DNA from: Streptomyces sp. WAC 04229
Lineage (GTDB): Bacteria; Actinomycetota; Actinomycetes; Streptomycetales; Streptomycetaceae
NCBI RefSeq assembly: GCF_003947455.1
Contig: NZ_QHJH01000066.1
Location: 1-36,498, forward strand
Direction: 5' to 3'
DNA length: 36,498 bases
Part shown: in pieces, positions 7,498-15,819 of the stretch
Position numbering within the stretch: the first letter of the stretch is position 1
How the letters are laid out: every line of letters starts with the position of its first letter
The notes under the pieces: model-generated
Database searches by the model: none
What the model was told of the DNA's origin: nothing
The model's input: the letters and a program-made list of their open reading frames with translations, nothing else
Program-made: the position numbers and the translations under genes

Positions 7498-8463
7498 TCA
7501 GGAGCCGCTGAGCACGATCTTGCCGAACAGCTCCCCGGAGGCCATCCGCTCGAACCCCTCACGGGCCCGGTCCAGCGGAAGCACCTCGTCGATGACGGGA
7601 CGTACACCGGTGGCGGCGCAGAAGGAGAGCAGGTCCTCCAGTTCGTCCTTGGTGCCCATCGTGGAGCCGACGACCCGCAGCTCCAGGAAGAAGATCCGGG
7701 TCAGCTCCGCGTGGGAGGGCCGGTCGCCGCTGGTGGCGCCGGAGATGACCAGCGTCCCGCCCGGCCGCAGCGACTTCACCGAGTGCGACCAGGTGGCGGC
7801 GCCCACGGTCTCGATGACGGCGTCCACCCGCTGCGGCAGCCGCGCACCCGGCTCCACGGCCTCCACCGCGCCCAGCTCCAGGGCCCGCTTCCGCTTCGCC
7901 TCGTCCCGGCTGGTGGCGAAGACCCGCAGCCCCGCGGCCCTGCCGAGCACGATCGCGGCCGTGGCCACGCCACCGCCGGCGCCCTGCACCAGCACGGAGT
8001 CGCCGGGACGCACCCCGGCGTTGGTGAACAGCATCCGGTACGCCGTCAGCCAGGCGGTGGGCAGACAGGCGGCCTCCGCGAAGGACAGCTCCTTCGGCTT
8101 GGGCAGGATGTTCCAGGTGGGCACGGCGACCTGCTCGGCGAACGTCCCCTGGTAGCGCTCGGTGAGGATGGAGCGCGGCTCCCGGGGGCCGACCCCGTGG
8201 CCGGTCTGGCCGATCACCGAGTGCAGGACGACCTCGTTGCCGTCCGCGTCGACACCGGCGGCGTCGCAGCCCAGGATCATCGGCAGCCGGTCCTCCGGGA
8301 GGCCGACGCCGCGCAGGGACCAGAGGTCGTGATGGTTGAGGGAGGCGGCCCTGACATCGACGACACTCCAGCCGGGCCGGGCCTCGGGAGCCGGACGCTC
8401 CCCCAACTCCAGGCCGGTCAGCGGCTCGTCGCGGTCGATTCGGGCGGCGTAGGCAGCGAACAT
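7498..8463 (-). CDS. MDR-superfamily zinc-binding dehydrogenase / quinone oxidoreductase
   Basis: A 321-residue medium-chain dehydrogenase/reductase. The GroES-like half contains SLNHHDLWSLRGVGLP and ILGCDAAGVDADG. The Rossmann half contains the nucleotide-binding turn VLVQGAGGGVATAA near residue 160, followed by VFATSRDEAKRKRALELGA. The C-terminal motif EGFERMASGELFGKIVL is typical of the family. The ATG at 8463 gives the normal MDR start (MFAAYAARI); an earlier in-frame start would add 19 unlike residues. No strong Shine-Dalgarno is present. It probably reduces quinones or enals with NADPH; the substrate cannot be told. It is read in the same direction as the downstream HTH/Clp-N pair, but that pair has its own promoter. 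Confidence 0.88.
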   Translation of the reverse strand: MFAAYAARIDRDEPLTGLELGERPAPEARPGWSVVDVRAASLNHHDLWSLRGVGLPEDRLPMILGCDAAGVDADGNEVVLHSVIGQTGHGVGPREPRSILTERYQGTFAEQVAVPTWNILPKPKELSFAEAACLPTAWLTAYRMLFTNAGVRPGDSVLVQGAGGGVATAAIVLGRAAGLRVFATSRDEAKRKRALELGAVEAVEPGARLPQRVDAVIETVGAATWSHSVKSLRPGGTLVISGATSGDRPSHAELTRIFFLELRVVGSTMGTKDELEDLLSFCAATGVRPVIDEVLPLDRAREGFERMASGELFGKIVLSGS

Positions 8464-8574
8464 GGCCCCGACGATAGGTTCCTCACCCCCCGACCGGAAC
8501 CACGACGCCCTGTGACACACACCCTCTTGCCACCAGCGCCGCCGCCGAGTCAGGCAGCAGCCTCCCGCACAAGC

Positions 8575-8611
8575 GAGCGGCCCCGCCCTCCCGAGGAGGA
8601 CGAGGCCGCTC
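8575..8611 (-). terminator. Hairpin terminator after malic enzyme
   Basis: GAGCGGCC (8575-8582) pairs with GGCCGCTC (8604-8611), with a smaller CCTC/GAGG pairing possible in the loop. It is just downstream of the malic enzyme stop on the minus strand and has no U tract. Confidence 0.5.
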
Positions 8612-8633
8612 AGCGCACACGCGTGTCACACCG

Positions 8634-9863
8634 TCACCGGCGCGCCACACCCTCCGCACGGGCCGCGGCCGCCACCGCCGCCGTGACGGCCGGGGCGACC
8701 CGCTCGTCGAACGGGGACGGGATGACGTAGTCCGCGGCGAGGTCGTCGCCCACCACGGAGGCCAGCGCCTCGGCCGCCGCGAGCTTCATGCCCTCGGTGA
8801 TCCGCGACGCCCGCACCTGGAGCGCGCCCGCGAAGATGCCCGGGAACGCCAGCACGTTGTTGATCTGGTTCGGGAAGTCCGAGCGCCCCGTGGCGACGAC
8901 CGCCGCGTACTTGTGGGCGACCTCCGGGTGCACCTCGGGGTTCGGGTTGGCCATCGCGAAGACGAAGGCACCCTTCGCCATCGAGGCCACCGCCTCCTCG
9001 GCCACCGTGCCGCCGGAGACGCCGATGAAGACGTCGGCGCCCGCGAGCGCGTCCTCCAGCGAGCCGGACAGCCCCGCCTTGTTGGTGAACGAGGCCACCT
9101 CCTGCTTGACCGGCGTGAGGTCCGCACGGCCCGCCGAGATGATGCCCTTGCGGTCGGCCAGCGCGACGTCCCCGATACCGGCCTCCACCAGCATCTTGGC
9201 GATGGCGACACCGGCCGCGCCCGCGCCCGAGATCACCGCGCGCAGCTCGCCCAGCGTCCGCCCGCTCAGCCGCGCCGCGTTGCGCAGCGCCGCCAGCGTC
9301 ACGACCGCAGTGCCGTGCTGGTCGTCGTGGAAGACCGGGATGTCCAGCCGCTCCTGGAGCTTTCGCTCGATCTCGAAGCAGCGCGGCGCCGAGATGTCCT
9401 CCAGATTGACGCCGCCGAACGAGGGCGCGAGGCGGACCACGGTCTCGACGATGTCGTCGGCGTCCGTGCAGTTCAGGGCGATCGGGACCGCGTCCACCCC
9501 GCCGAACTGCTTGAAGAGGATCGCCTTCCCCTCCATCACCGGGAGGGACGCCTCGGGCCCGATGTCCCCGAGTCCCAGCACCGCCGTGCCGTCCGTCACG
9601 ACCGCGACGACCGAGGACTTCCAGGTGTAGTCGTGGACGAGGTCGGGCTGCTCGGCGATCGCGCTGCACACTTTCGCGACGCCGGGCGTGTACGCCAGGG
9701 ACAGGTCTTCCTTGTCACGGACCGGCACGGTGGCCTGCACGGCCATCTTGCCGCCGCGGTGCAGCGCGAACGCGGGGTCGAAGGAGTCGAGCGGCTCAGC
9801 GCCCGCCCCCTGCTCCGCACCGGCTCCGTTGTCGCTGCGAGGATTGACGATCTCCGCTGCCAC
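8634..9863 (-). CDS. Malic enzyme (malate oxidoreductase, decarboxylating)
   Basis: A 409-residue short-type bacterial malic enzyme, converting malate to pyruvate and CO2 with reduction of NAD(P). Signature stretches are DLSLAYTPGVAKVCSAI, GLGDIGPEASLPVMEGKA, FGGVNLEDISAPRCFEIE, the DDQHGTAVV segment and the Rossmann turn VISGAGAAGVAIAK. Length matches the family. The start is GTG 9863-9861 with AAGGGG eight bases upstream. S. coelicolor has an NAD-dependent and an NADP-dependent enzyme (SCO2951 and SCO5261, from memory). The adjacent amino-acid ABC operon and nearby sodN suggest this is the SCO5261-like NADP enzyme, which supplies NADPH for lipid and antibiotic synthesis. The cofactor cannot be proved from sequence alone. 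Confidence 0.93.
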   Translation of the reverse strand: MAAEIVNPRSDNGAGAEQGAGAEPLDSFDPAFALHRGGKMAVQATVPVRDKEDLSLAYTPGVAKVCSAIAEQPDLVHDYTWKSSVVAVVTDGTAVLGLGDIGPEASLPVMEGKAILFKQFGGVDAVPIALNCTDADDIVETVVRLAPSFGGVNLEDISAPRCFEIERKLQERLDIPVFHDDQHGTAVVTLAALRNAARLSGRTLGELRAVISGAGAAGVAIAKMLVEAGIGDVALADRKGIISAGRADLTPVKQEVASFTNKAGLSGSLEDALAGADVFIGVSGGTVAEEAVASMAKGAFVFAMANPNPEVHPEVAHKYAAVVATGRSDFPNQINNVLAFPGIFAGALQVRASRITEGMKLAAAEALASVVGDDLAADYVIPSPFDERVAPAVTAAVAAAARAEGVARR

Positions 9864-10504
9864 TTTGTCTTACCCCTTAAGAGTTCATGGTTTGAGGGTT
9901 TGTCCACTCCTGGTGAGGAATGGGCGGGCACCGCGCGGGAGGGATGGCTGTACGGGCCACGAGGACCCCGCGCGACGGGCGCGCCGCACACGCGCCCTGA
10001 GCCCCTGATGAGGGGTGTAAAGAACCTTCTTACCCGACGGACGCCTCCGGCGACGAGTCGGATAAGAGCAAGCTCACATGTCGGACCCCGAACGCCGCAT
10101 GTCGGTGACATGGCTCATAGCCGGGGATCAGGACAACCTCGCGGCACCCCTTGACAGACCGGGAGAAGCGGCTTGCAACGGCCGTACACACTGACGATCC
10201 ATGCCCGGATAACGAGAAATTCCGCAGATCTTCCGGCCGGAGGGCCAGATTCCCGTAAAGGTTCGGTCGTGATGTACCGACCTGATGCGGTTCGGGGGGT
10301 GACCCGTTATCCGATTTTGACATGACGGCCCCCCTGAATGGCCGAGTCCGAATGGCAAGATGCCGTAATCACACGAGGTCGCGGCACTCGAAGGTGTGTG
10401 CTCACGTCGACCCACGGCGCCCGCCGGCCCCCGGCAGGCGTTCCGCTCCACCGGAACACCACCGTCCCCATCGGCAACTCCATCCATCCGCCGGAGGAAC
10501 CACC
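9864..10504. other. Long intergenic region between malic enzyme and ABC operon
   Basis: About 640 bases with no convincing gene; the open frames on either strand have poor codon bias. It should hold the divergent promoters of the malic enzyme and of the ABC operon. Two palindromes stand out: AAGAACCTTCTT (10020-10031) and CATGTC-GGT-GACATG (10098-10112). TTGACA hexamers occur at 10151-10156 and 10317-10322, but neither has a good -10 at the right distance. Confidence 0.6.
10098..10112. promoter_or_regulatory. Candidate operator, perfect inverted repeat
   Basis: CATGTC and GACATG form perfect six-base arms around GGT. A further CATGTCGG copy lies at 10077-10084, exactly 21 bases upstream of the same octamer at 10098-10105, i.e. 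two helical turns. This is the arrangement expected of a dimeric regulator. Which divergent gene it controls is not known. Confidence 0.45.
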
Positions 10505-11464
10505 ATGACCGCAAGCTCCACCCGTCGTACGACCGCCGCGCACTCCCGGCTAGCAGCGGTCGGTGCGATCGCGGTCGCAGGCGCGCTGCTGCTCACCGGA
10601 TGCGGCGACCAGACCGAGAACAGCGACTCCGGCAGCGACAGCCAGTCCTCGAGCGGTGCTCCGCTGGCCGACAAGCTGCCGCAGTCGATCCGCGACAAGG
10701 GCACCGTCAAGGTCGGCTCCGACATCGCCTACGCGCCCGTCGAGTTCAAGGACGACTCCGGCAAGACGGTCGGTATCGACCCCGACCTCGCGGACGCCCT
10801 GGGCAAGCAGCTCGGCGTGAAGTTCGAGTTCGAGAACGGCACCTTCGACACCCTGATCACGGGTCTGCGTTCCAAGCGGTACGACATCGCCATGTCCGCG
10901 ATGACCGACACCAAGGACCGCCAGGAGGGCATCGACTCGGACACCGGCAAGAAGGTCGGTCAGGGCGTCGACTTCGTCGACTACTTCACCGCCGGTGTCT
11001 CCATCTACACCAAGAAGGGCGACGACCAGGGCATCAAGACCTGGTCCGACCTGTGCGGCAAGAAGCTCGTGCTCCAGCGCGGCACGGTCTCCGAGGACCT
11101 GGCCAAGGCCGAGAACGAGAAGTGCCCGGCCGGCAAGAAGATCTCCATGGAGGCCTTCGACAACGACCAGCAGGCCCAGACCCGCCTGCGCGCGGGCGGC
11201 GCCGACGCCGGCTCCTCCGACTTCCCGGTGGCGGCGTACGCGGTGAAGACCTCCGGTGGCGGCAAGGACTTCGAGCTGGTCGGCGAGCAGGTCGAGGCCG
11301 CGCCGTACGGCATCGCGGTCGCCAAGGAGAGCACGCAGCTGCGCGACGCCCTGAAGGCGGCGCTGGACGCGGTGATCGCCAACGGCGAGTACAAGAAGAT
11401 CATGGACAAGTGGGGCGTGGCGGAAGGCGCCGTCACGGAGGCCACCATCAACGGCGGCAAGTGA
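10505..11464 (+). CDS. ABC transporter substrate-binding lipoprotein, polar amino acids
   Basis: A 319-residue secreted lipoprotein. The signal peptide ends in a lipobox (LLTGC) with the lipidated Cys at residue 33. A Ser/Asp/Gln-rich linker follows, then a SBP_bac_3 domain: GTVKVGSDIAYAPVEFKDD, VGIDPDLADALGKQLGV, FENGTFDTLITGLRSKRYD. These match binding proteins for glutamate, glutamine and related polar amino acids. GGAGGA lies five bases before the ATG. It heads a three-gene operon with one permease and one ATPase. It corresponds in context to the SCO5260-type lipoprotein of S. coelicolor (from memory). The ligand is probably an acidic or polar amino acid but is not proved. Confidence 0.92.
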   Translation: MTASSTRRTTAAHSRLAAVGAIAVAGALLLTGCGDQTENSDSGSDSQSSSGAPLADKLPQSIRDKGTVKVGSDIAYAPVEFKDDSGKTVGIDPDLADALGKQLGVKFEFENGTFDTLITGLRSKRYDIAMSAMTDTKDRQEGIDSDTGKKVGQGVDFVDYFTAGVSIYTKKGDDQGIKTWSDLCGKKLVLQRGTVSEDLAKAENEKCPAGKKISMEAFDNDQQAQTRLRAGGADAGSSDFPVAAYAVKTSGGGKDFELVGEQVEAAPYGIAVAKESTQLRDALKAALDAVIANGEYKKIMDKWGVAEGAVTEATINGGK

Positions 11465-11494
11465 CCGCGCGGCGGGCACTGAAAGGCAACATCC

Positions 11495-12445
11495 GTGACT
11501 GTTGACATCGACAAGACGGGCTCCGGCCCGGCGGACACCCCGCCGGCCGGCCCGGAGGCCATCAAGGCCATCCCGGTCCGGCACTACGGCCGCTACCTCA
11601 CCGCGGTCGTCGCGATCGCGCTGCTGGCCGCGGTCGTGTACGCGTTCTCCCAGGGCAAGATCAACTGGGGCACGATCCCGGACTACTTCTTCGACGACCG
11701 CATCCTGTCCGGTATGGGCAAGACGCTCCTGATCACCGTCCTGGCCATGCTCATCGGCATCGTCGGCGGCGTCATGCTCGCGGTGATGCGGCTGTCGAAG
11801 AACCCGGTGACCTCGTCCATCGCGTGGTTCTACATCTGGTTCTTCCGCGGCACGCCGGTCCTGGTGCAGCTGATCGTCTGGTTCAACCTGGGCCTGGTCT
11901 TCGAGTACATCAACCTCGGCCCGTTCTACCGCGACGAGTGGTCCGACTTCATGACGCCGTTCCTGACGGCGCTGCTCGGGCTCGGCCTCAACGAGGCCGC
12001 GTACATGGCGGAGATCTGCCGCGCCGGTCTGCTGGCGGTCGACGAGGGCCAGACGGAGGCGTCGCACGCCCTCGGCATGAGCCACACCAAGACGCTGCGC
12101 CGCATCGTCATCCCGCAGGCGATGCGCGTGATCGTGCCGCCGACGGGCAACGAGGTCATCAACATGCTGAAGACGACCTCGCTGGTCTCGGTCGTCCAGT
12201 ATCCCGAGCTGCTCCGCGCCGCCCAGGACATCGGCCAGACCTCGGGCGCGCCCGCCGAGATGCTGTTCCTGGCGGCGGCCTGGTATCTGCTCCTGACGTC
12301 GGTCTTCAGCGTCGGCCAGTACTACCTGGAGCGGCACTACGCCCGCGGTTCCAGCCGCAGCCTGCCGCCGACGCCGCTGCAGAAGATCCGGGCGAACCTG
12401 TTCTCCCTGTCGACCCGCTCCAGCACGACGGGAGGTGCCGCATGA
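11495..12445 (+). CDS. Amino-acid ABC transporter permease
   Basis: A 316-residue HisM/GltK-type permease starting at GTG 11495 with AAAGG upstream. A Pro-rich cytoplasmic N-terminus is followed by hydrophobic segments (TAVVAIALLAAVVYAF, LLITVLAMLIGIVGGVMLAV, SIAWFYIWFFRGTPVLVQLI). The EAA loop is EASHALGMSHTKTLRRIVIP, which docks to the ATPase. Its stop overlaps the ATPase start (ATGA). Because there is only one permease gene, the channel is presumably a homodimer, unlike the gluABCD type with two permeases. The C-terminal 35 residues (SRSLPPTPLQKIRANLFSL) form a cytoplasmic tail. Confidence 0.92.
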   Translation: MTVDIDKTGSGPADTPPAGPEAIKAIPVRHYGRYLTAVVAIALLAAVVYAFSQGKINWGTIPDYFFDDRILSGMGKTLLITVLAMLIGIVGGVMLAVMRLSKNPVTSSIAWFYIWFFRGTPVLVQLIVWFNLGLVFEYINLGPFYRDEWSDFMTPFLTALLGLGLNEAAYMAEICRAGLLAVDEGQTEASHALGMSHTKTLRRIVIPQAMRVIVPPTGNEVINMLKTTSLVSVVQYPELLRAAQDIGQTSGAPAEMLFLAAAWYLLLTSVFSVGQYYLERHYARGSSRSLPPTPLQKIRANLFSLSTRSSTTGGAA

Positions 12446-13203
12446 CCGCCATGGTCAAGGCCGAGGGCGTCCACAAGTCCTTCGGCGCCATCGAGGTCCT
12501 CAAGGGCATCGACCTGGAGGTGAAGTCGGGTGAGGTGTTCTGCCTGATCGGCCCCTCCGGCTCCGGCAAGTCCACCTTCCTGCGGTGCATCAACCACCTG
12601 GAGAAGATCAACGCCGGACGGCTCTACGTCGACGGCGAGCTGGTCGGCTACCGCCAGAAGGGCGACAAGCTCTACGAGCTGAAGGACAGCGAGGTCGCGG
12701 TCAAGCGCCGGGACATCGGCATGGTCTTCCAGCGCTTCAACCTGTTCCCGCACATGACGGCTCTGGAGAACGTCATGGAGGCGCCGGTCCAGGTCAAGGG
12801 CGTCAGCAAGGCGCAGGCTCGGGAGCGCGCGGGCGCCCTGCTGGAGCGGGTGGGCCTGGCCGACCGGGCCCGCAACTACCCCTCGCAGCTCTCCGGAGGC
12901 CAGCAGCAGCGGGTCGCGATCGCGCGGGCGCTCGCGATGGACCCGAAGCTGATGCTGTTCGACGAGCCGACCTCGGCCCTGGACCCGGAGCTGGTCGGTG
13001 ACGTCCTCGACGTCATGCGCGACCTGGCCGAGTCCGGCATGACGATGGTCGTCGTCACCCACGAGATGGGCTTCGCCCGCGAGGTGGGCGACAGCCTGGT
13101 CTTCATGGACGACGGCGTGGTCGTCGAGTCGGGCAACCCGCGCGACGTCCTCACCGATCCGCAGCACGAGCGGACGAAGGCGTTCCTGTCCAAGGTCCTC
13201 TGA
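12442..13203 (+). CDS. Amino-acid ABC transporter ATPase
   Basis: A 253-residue ATPase of the polar amino-acid (GlnQ/HisP) class. Walker A is GPSGSGKST at residues 37-45, the Q-loop is MVFQRFNLFPHMT, the signature is LSGGQQQR, Walker B is LMLFDEPTSALD, and the switch His is in VVTHEMGFA. GGAGG lies upstream of the ATG at 12442, which overlaps the permease stop; a second in-frame ATG nine bases on is possible. A short insert (YRQKGDKLYELKDSEVAVKRRD) lies before the Q-loop and is common in actinobacterial members. It energises uptake by the preceding lipoprotein and permease. Confidence 0.94.
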   Translation: MTAMVKAEGVHKSFGAIEVLKGIDLEVKSGEVFCLIGPSGSGKSTFLRCINHLEKINAGRLYVDGELVGYRQKGDKLYELKDSEVAVKRRDIGMVFQRFNLFPHMTALENVMEAPVQVKGVSKAQARERAGALLERVGLADRARNYPSQLSGGQQQRVAIARALAMDPKLMLFDEPTSALDPELVGDVLDVMRDLAESGMTMVVVTHEMGFAREVGDSLVFMDDGVVVESGNPRDVLTDPQHERTKAFLSKVL

Positions 13204-13220
13204 GAACAGGCGGTCGCGCG

Positions 13221-13257
13221 CGGAGGGGCGGTACGGAAGATCCGTACCGCCCCTCCG
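13221..13257. terminator. Strong bidirectional hairpin terminator
   Basis: A perfect 17-base-pair stem (13221-13237 with 13241-13257) closed by a three-base AGA loop. It sits between the convergent ABC operon and methyltransferase gene and can terminate both. No U tract follows, as is usual in Streptomyces. Confidence 0.85.
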
Positions 13258-13269
13258 CTGTTCCACGTC

Positions 13270-14058
13270 CTACTTCACGGCGAGCAGCAGCGTGTCCGAC
13301 GGGGAGCACCACACCGGCCGCGCCTCGCCGAAGCCCTTCTCGCGCAGGACGCGCGCGTGCCAGGCCGCCGAGGGCATCTCGCCGTCGGCGTGCTCGCCGT
13401 AGATCTCGAAGCGGCGGGCGGTCGGTTCGGCGAGGACCGGGTCCTTGGCGGCGAGCTGCCACCACTCGGCCCAGTCGAGCGCGCCCCCGCTCTTGGCCGC
13501 GTCCATCTGCGCGTGCCGCTGCGCCCGCTCGGCGGCGTTGATCCGGGGCGTCGTGTCGTCGATCATGTGGTCCGCGTTCATGAAGACACCACCGTCGCGG
13601 ACCAGGCCCGCGACCCGGCCGTAGAGATCCGCGAGGGGTTCGGCGTGGAACCAGTGCAGGGCCGTGGCGGTCAGGACGGCGTCGTACGAGTCGTGCGGCA
13701 GCTTCGCCGGCCAGTCGGGGTCCTTCAGGTCGGCGGTGACGAAGGAGACCCGGTCGTCGCCGGCGAAGGTGCCCTCGGCGATCGCGAGCAGCGCGGGGTC
13801 GAGGTCCACGCCGGTGCTGGTGGCCCCGGGGAAGCGGGCGAGCAGCCGGGCGGTGATGGTGCCGGTGCCGCAGGCGAGGTCCAGCACGCGCGGCGCGGTG
13901 CCGACGAGCGCCTCGACCATGTCGAGCATGATCCGGAAGCGGTCCTCCCGGTCGGGCATGTACCACTCCTGCTGCCGGTCCCAGCTCTCCTGCCAGGCCC
14001 GCCAGTCGGCGCCGGCCGTGGTGGCGTCGGTGGTGTTCGTGGTGTCGGCGTCCGTCAT
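13270..14058 (-). CDS. Class I SAM-dependent methyltransferase
   Basis: A 262-residue methyltransferase. Motif I is RVLDLACGTGTITARLL, followed by the acidic loop STGVDLDPALLAIAE, motif II region RVSFVTADLKD, and YDAVLTATALHWF. The HWF-type motif is frequent in small-molecule methyltransferases of the Methyltransf_11/25 class. GGAGGGG lies just upstream of the ATG at 14058. The N-terminal Asp/Thr-rich stretch (about 20 residues) is probably disordered. It is divergent from the CGNR gene with about 100 bases between starts. The substrate is unknown. Confidence 0.87.
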   Translation of the reverse strand: MTDADTTNTTDATTAGADWRAWQESWDRQQEWYMPDREDRFRIMLDMVEALVGTAPRVLDLACGTGTITARLLARFPGATSTGVDLDPALLAIAEGTFAGDDRVSFVTADLKDPDWPAKLPHDSYDAVLTATALHWFHAEPLADLYGRVAGLVRDGGVFMNADHMIDDTTPRINAAERAQRHAQMDAAKSGGALDWAEWWQLAAKDPVLAEPTARRFEIYGEHADGEMPSAAWHARVLREKGFGEARPVWCSPSDTLLLAVK

Positions 14059-14157
14059 CGGGCCCCTCCGCGCATGCGTGTCGTAATACCCTGGAAGCAC
14101 GATCAGCTGTTACCTGACCGCAGGCACGACCATAGAGCCCCTTCGTAAGGACTACAA

Positions 14158-14808
14158 GTGGAACTGGCCTATTACTCGGATTACGCCGTACGTCTCGTCA
14201 ACACCGAGGAACCGTCCCGAGGACAGGACTCCCTGACCTCGGTCGAGGCCGTCCGCGAACTGTTCGGCGCCAACCAGTCGGCGGCCCGGCGGGCGGCCGA
14301 CTCGGACGTGACCCGCTTCCGCTCGGTCCGGGCCCGGCTGCGGGCGGTGTTCGAGGCGGCCGACGCCGGCGACGAGACCCTCGCCGTCGACCTGCTCAAC
14401 TCCCTGCTCCTGGAGTTCCCGGTGAGCCCGCAGATCTCCGGCCACGACCACCGCGACGACGACGGCCGCCCGCTGTGGCACATGCACCTGGCGGACCACC
14501 CGTCCAACGCCACCGCCGGTTTCGCCGCGATCGCGGCGATGGGCCTCGCCTTCCACCTCACCGAGTACGGGGTGGACCGTCTGGGCCTGTGCGAGGCGTC
14601 CCCCTGCCGCAACGCCTACCTGGACACCTCCACCAACCGCTCCCGGCGCTACTGCTCCGACCGCTGCGCCACCCGCGCCAACGTGGCGGCCTACCGCGCC
14701 CGCAAGCGCCTGGAGGCGGACCGGGAGGCCGGGACCGGCCTGAGCGCGGACAGCGCCCAGCGGGCCACGGCGAACGGGGAGCGCCGACCCGCCCGCGGCG
14801 GCCGGTAG
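14158..14808 (+). CDS. CGNR zinc-finger / ABATE domain protein, probable regulator
   Basis: A 216-residue protein starting at GTG 14158 with AAGG upstream. Residues about 1-135 match the ABATE-type stress-response domain (YSDYAVRLVNTEE...). Residues about 142-185 form a zinc finger (CEASPCRNAYLDTS...RYCSDRCATRANVAAYRARK) with four Cys; the family's CGNR motif reads CATR here. Such proteins are thought to be DNA-binding regulators. The last 118 bases of the gene overlap the 3' end of sodX on the opposite strand. It is divergent from the methyltransferase. Target genes are unknown; a link to Ni-SOD is suggested only by position. Confidence 0.88.
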   Translation: MELAYYSDYAVRLVNTEEPSRGQDSLTSVEAVRELFGANQSAARRAADSDVTRFRSVRARLRAVFEAADAGDETLAVDLLNSLLLEFPVSPQISGHDHRDDDGRPLWHMHLADHPSNATAGFAAIAAMGLAFHLTEYGVDRLGLCEASPCRNAYLDTSTNRSRRYCSDRCATRANVAAYRARKRLEADREAGTGLSADSAQRATANGERRPARGGR

Positions 14809-15128
14809 CGCAGGCGCGCCCTGCCGAGCACCAGGTCCTCGGGGACGACCCCGTAGTCGGTGCTGTCGCCGCCGGCGAAGGCGTTGTCCCCGAGCACCCA
14901 CCAGCCGGCCCCGCGCCGCTCGACGGCCCGCTTGACCACCAGCAGGTCCTGCTGGAAGGGGTGCCGCAGCACGACCACGTCACCCGGCCGGACCCGCGCC
15001 CCCCAGTGCACGAGCAGCACGTCACCGTGGTGCAACGTGGGCACCATCGACGGCCCGGTCACCTCGGCCGGCCCGAAGGGCAGCGCGCCTCTCGCGCGCT
15101 CGGTCTCCTGCGACGGCCGCTCCGGCAT
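14691..15128 (-). CDS. sodX: Nickel-type superoxide dismutase maturation protease
   Basis: A 145-residue S26-family signal-peptidase-like protein. The catalytic Ser27 lies in TGPSMVPTL and the general-base Lys66 in LLVVKRA. The box near WWVLGDNAFAGGDSTDYG is the conserved GDN.N..DSRxxG-like region. No membrane anchor is visible, unlike LepB, which fits an intracellular protease that trims the SodN propeptide. GGGAGG lies nine bases before the ATG at 15128. The gene is divergent from sodN with a 145-base gap, the conserved arrangement for this pair. Its 3' end overlaps the 3' end of the CGNR gene by 118 bases on the other strand. Confidence 0.93.
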   Translation of the reverse strand: MPERPSQETERARGALPFGPAEVTGPSMVPTLHHGDVLLVHWGARVRPGDVVVLRHPFQQDLLVVKRAVERRGAGWWVLGDNAFAGGDSTDYGVVPEDLVLGRARLRYRPPRAGRRSPFAVARWALSALRPVPASRSASRRLRAR

Positions 15129-15230
15129 CACCCGGCACCTCCCGGTCTTTCCTCCACCAGTCTCAGTCTGACCCCCGGACTTTTGTCCTAAGCCCACGGG
15201 GGCACTCGCGAAATCGGGCCACCCAGGGAG

Positions 15231-15266
15231 TAATGTCCCCCCTGAGAAGACGATCACGAGGAAGGA
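15231..15266 (+). promoter_or_regulatory. sodN leader with candidate -10 and strong ribosome site
   Basis: TAATGT at 15231-15236 fits a -10 element for sodN, about 38 bases before its ATG; no clear -35 is seen. GGAAGGA at 15260-15266 is the ribosome site. SodN is nickel-induced in Streptomyces, but no Nur box was recognised here. Confidence 0.4.
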
Positions 15267-15273
15267 ACGCTCC

Positions 15274-15669
15274 ATGCTTTCCCGCCTGTTTGCCCCCAAG
15301 GTCACGGTCAGCGCCCACTGCGACCTGCCCTGCGGCGTGTACGACCCGGCCCAGGCCCGCATCGAGGCGGACTCGGTGAAGGCCGTCCAGGAGAAGATGG
15401 CCGGTAACGACGACCCGCACTTCCAGGCCCGCGCCACGGTCATCAAGGAGCAGCGCGCCGAGCTCGCTAAGCACCACGTGTCCGTGCTGTGGAGCGACTA
15501 CTTCAAGCCCCCGCACTTCGAGAAGTACCCGGAGCTGCACCAGCTGGTCAACGACACCCTGAAGGCCCTCTCGGCCGCCAAGGGCTCGACCGACCCGGCG
15601 ACCGGCCAGAAGGCCCTGGACTACATCGCCCGGATTGACGAGATCTTCTGGGAGACCAAGAAGGCTTGA
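15274..15669 (+). CDS. sodN: Nickel superoxide dismutase
   Basis: A 131-residue precursor. The 14-residue leader (MLSRLFAPKVTVSA) is followed by the nickel hook HCDLPCG: after cleavage the new N-terminal His, Cys2 and Cys6 bind Ni. Mature length (117) is exactly that of Streptomyces Ni-SOD. The four-helix bundle body is highly charged (Lys/Glu). It removes superoxide in the cytoplasm as a hexamer. GGAAGGA precedes the ATG. SodX, encoded divergently, is the processing protease. Confidence 0.98.
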   Translation: MLSRLFAPKVTVSAHCDLPCGVYDPAQARIEADSVKAVQEKMAGNDDPHFQARATVIKEQRAELAKHHVSVLWSDYFKPPHFEKYPELHQLVNDTLKALSAAKGSTDPATGQKALDYIARIDEIFWETKKA

Positions 15670-15757
15670 TCTTTGGCCGGGCTTTCCGACCTGCGGCTTC
15701 GCGGGTCGCATCGCCCACCTGTCCGCACCCGGTCCGCAGGCCGCCGAGCACGGCGTC

Positions 15758-15783
15758 CCGCACGCACCGGGTGCGGTCCTTTT
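15758..15783 (+). terminator. Possible sodN terminator
   Basis: CCGCAC (15758-15763) pairs with GTGCGG (15771-15776) around seven bases, followed by TCCTTTT. It lies about 90 bases after the sodN stop and 37 bases before the stop of the convergent LuxR gene. Confidence 0.5.
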
Positions 15784-15819
15784 GGTGCGGCGGGGCAGCG
15801 CCCTGAGGACGCGGGGTCC

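Noticed and set aside
10030..10543. Small minus-strand frames in the malic enzyme/ABC intergenic region
   Set aside because: No ribosome site, no family resemblance and codon bias unlike neighbours.
10550..12337. A 595-codon minus-strand frame opposite the ABC transporter genes
   Set aside because: Antisense to lipoprotein and permease genes with clear motifs.
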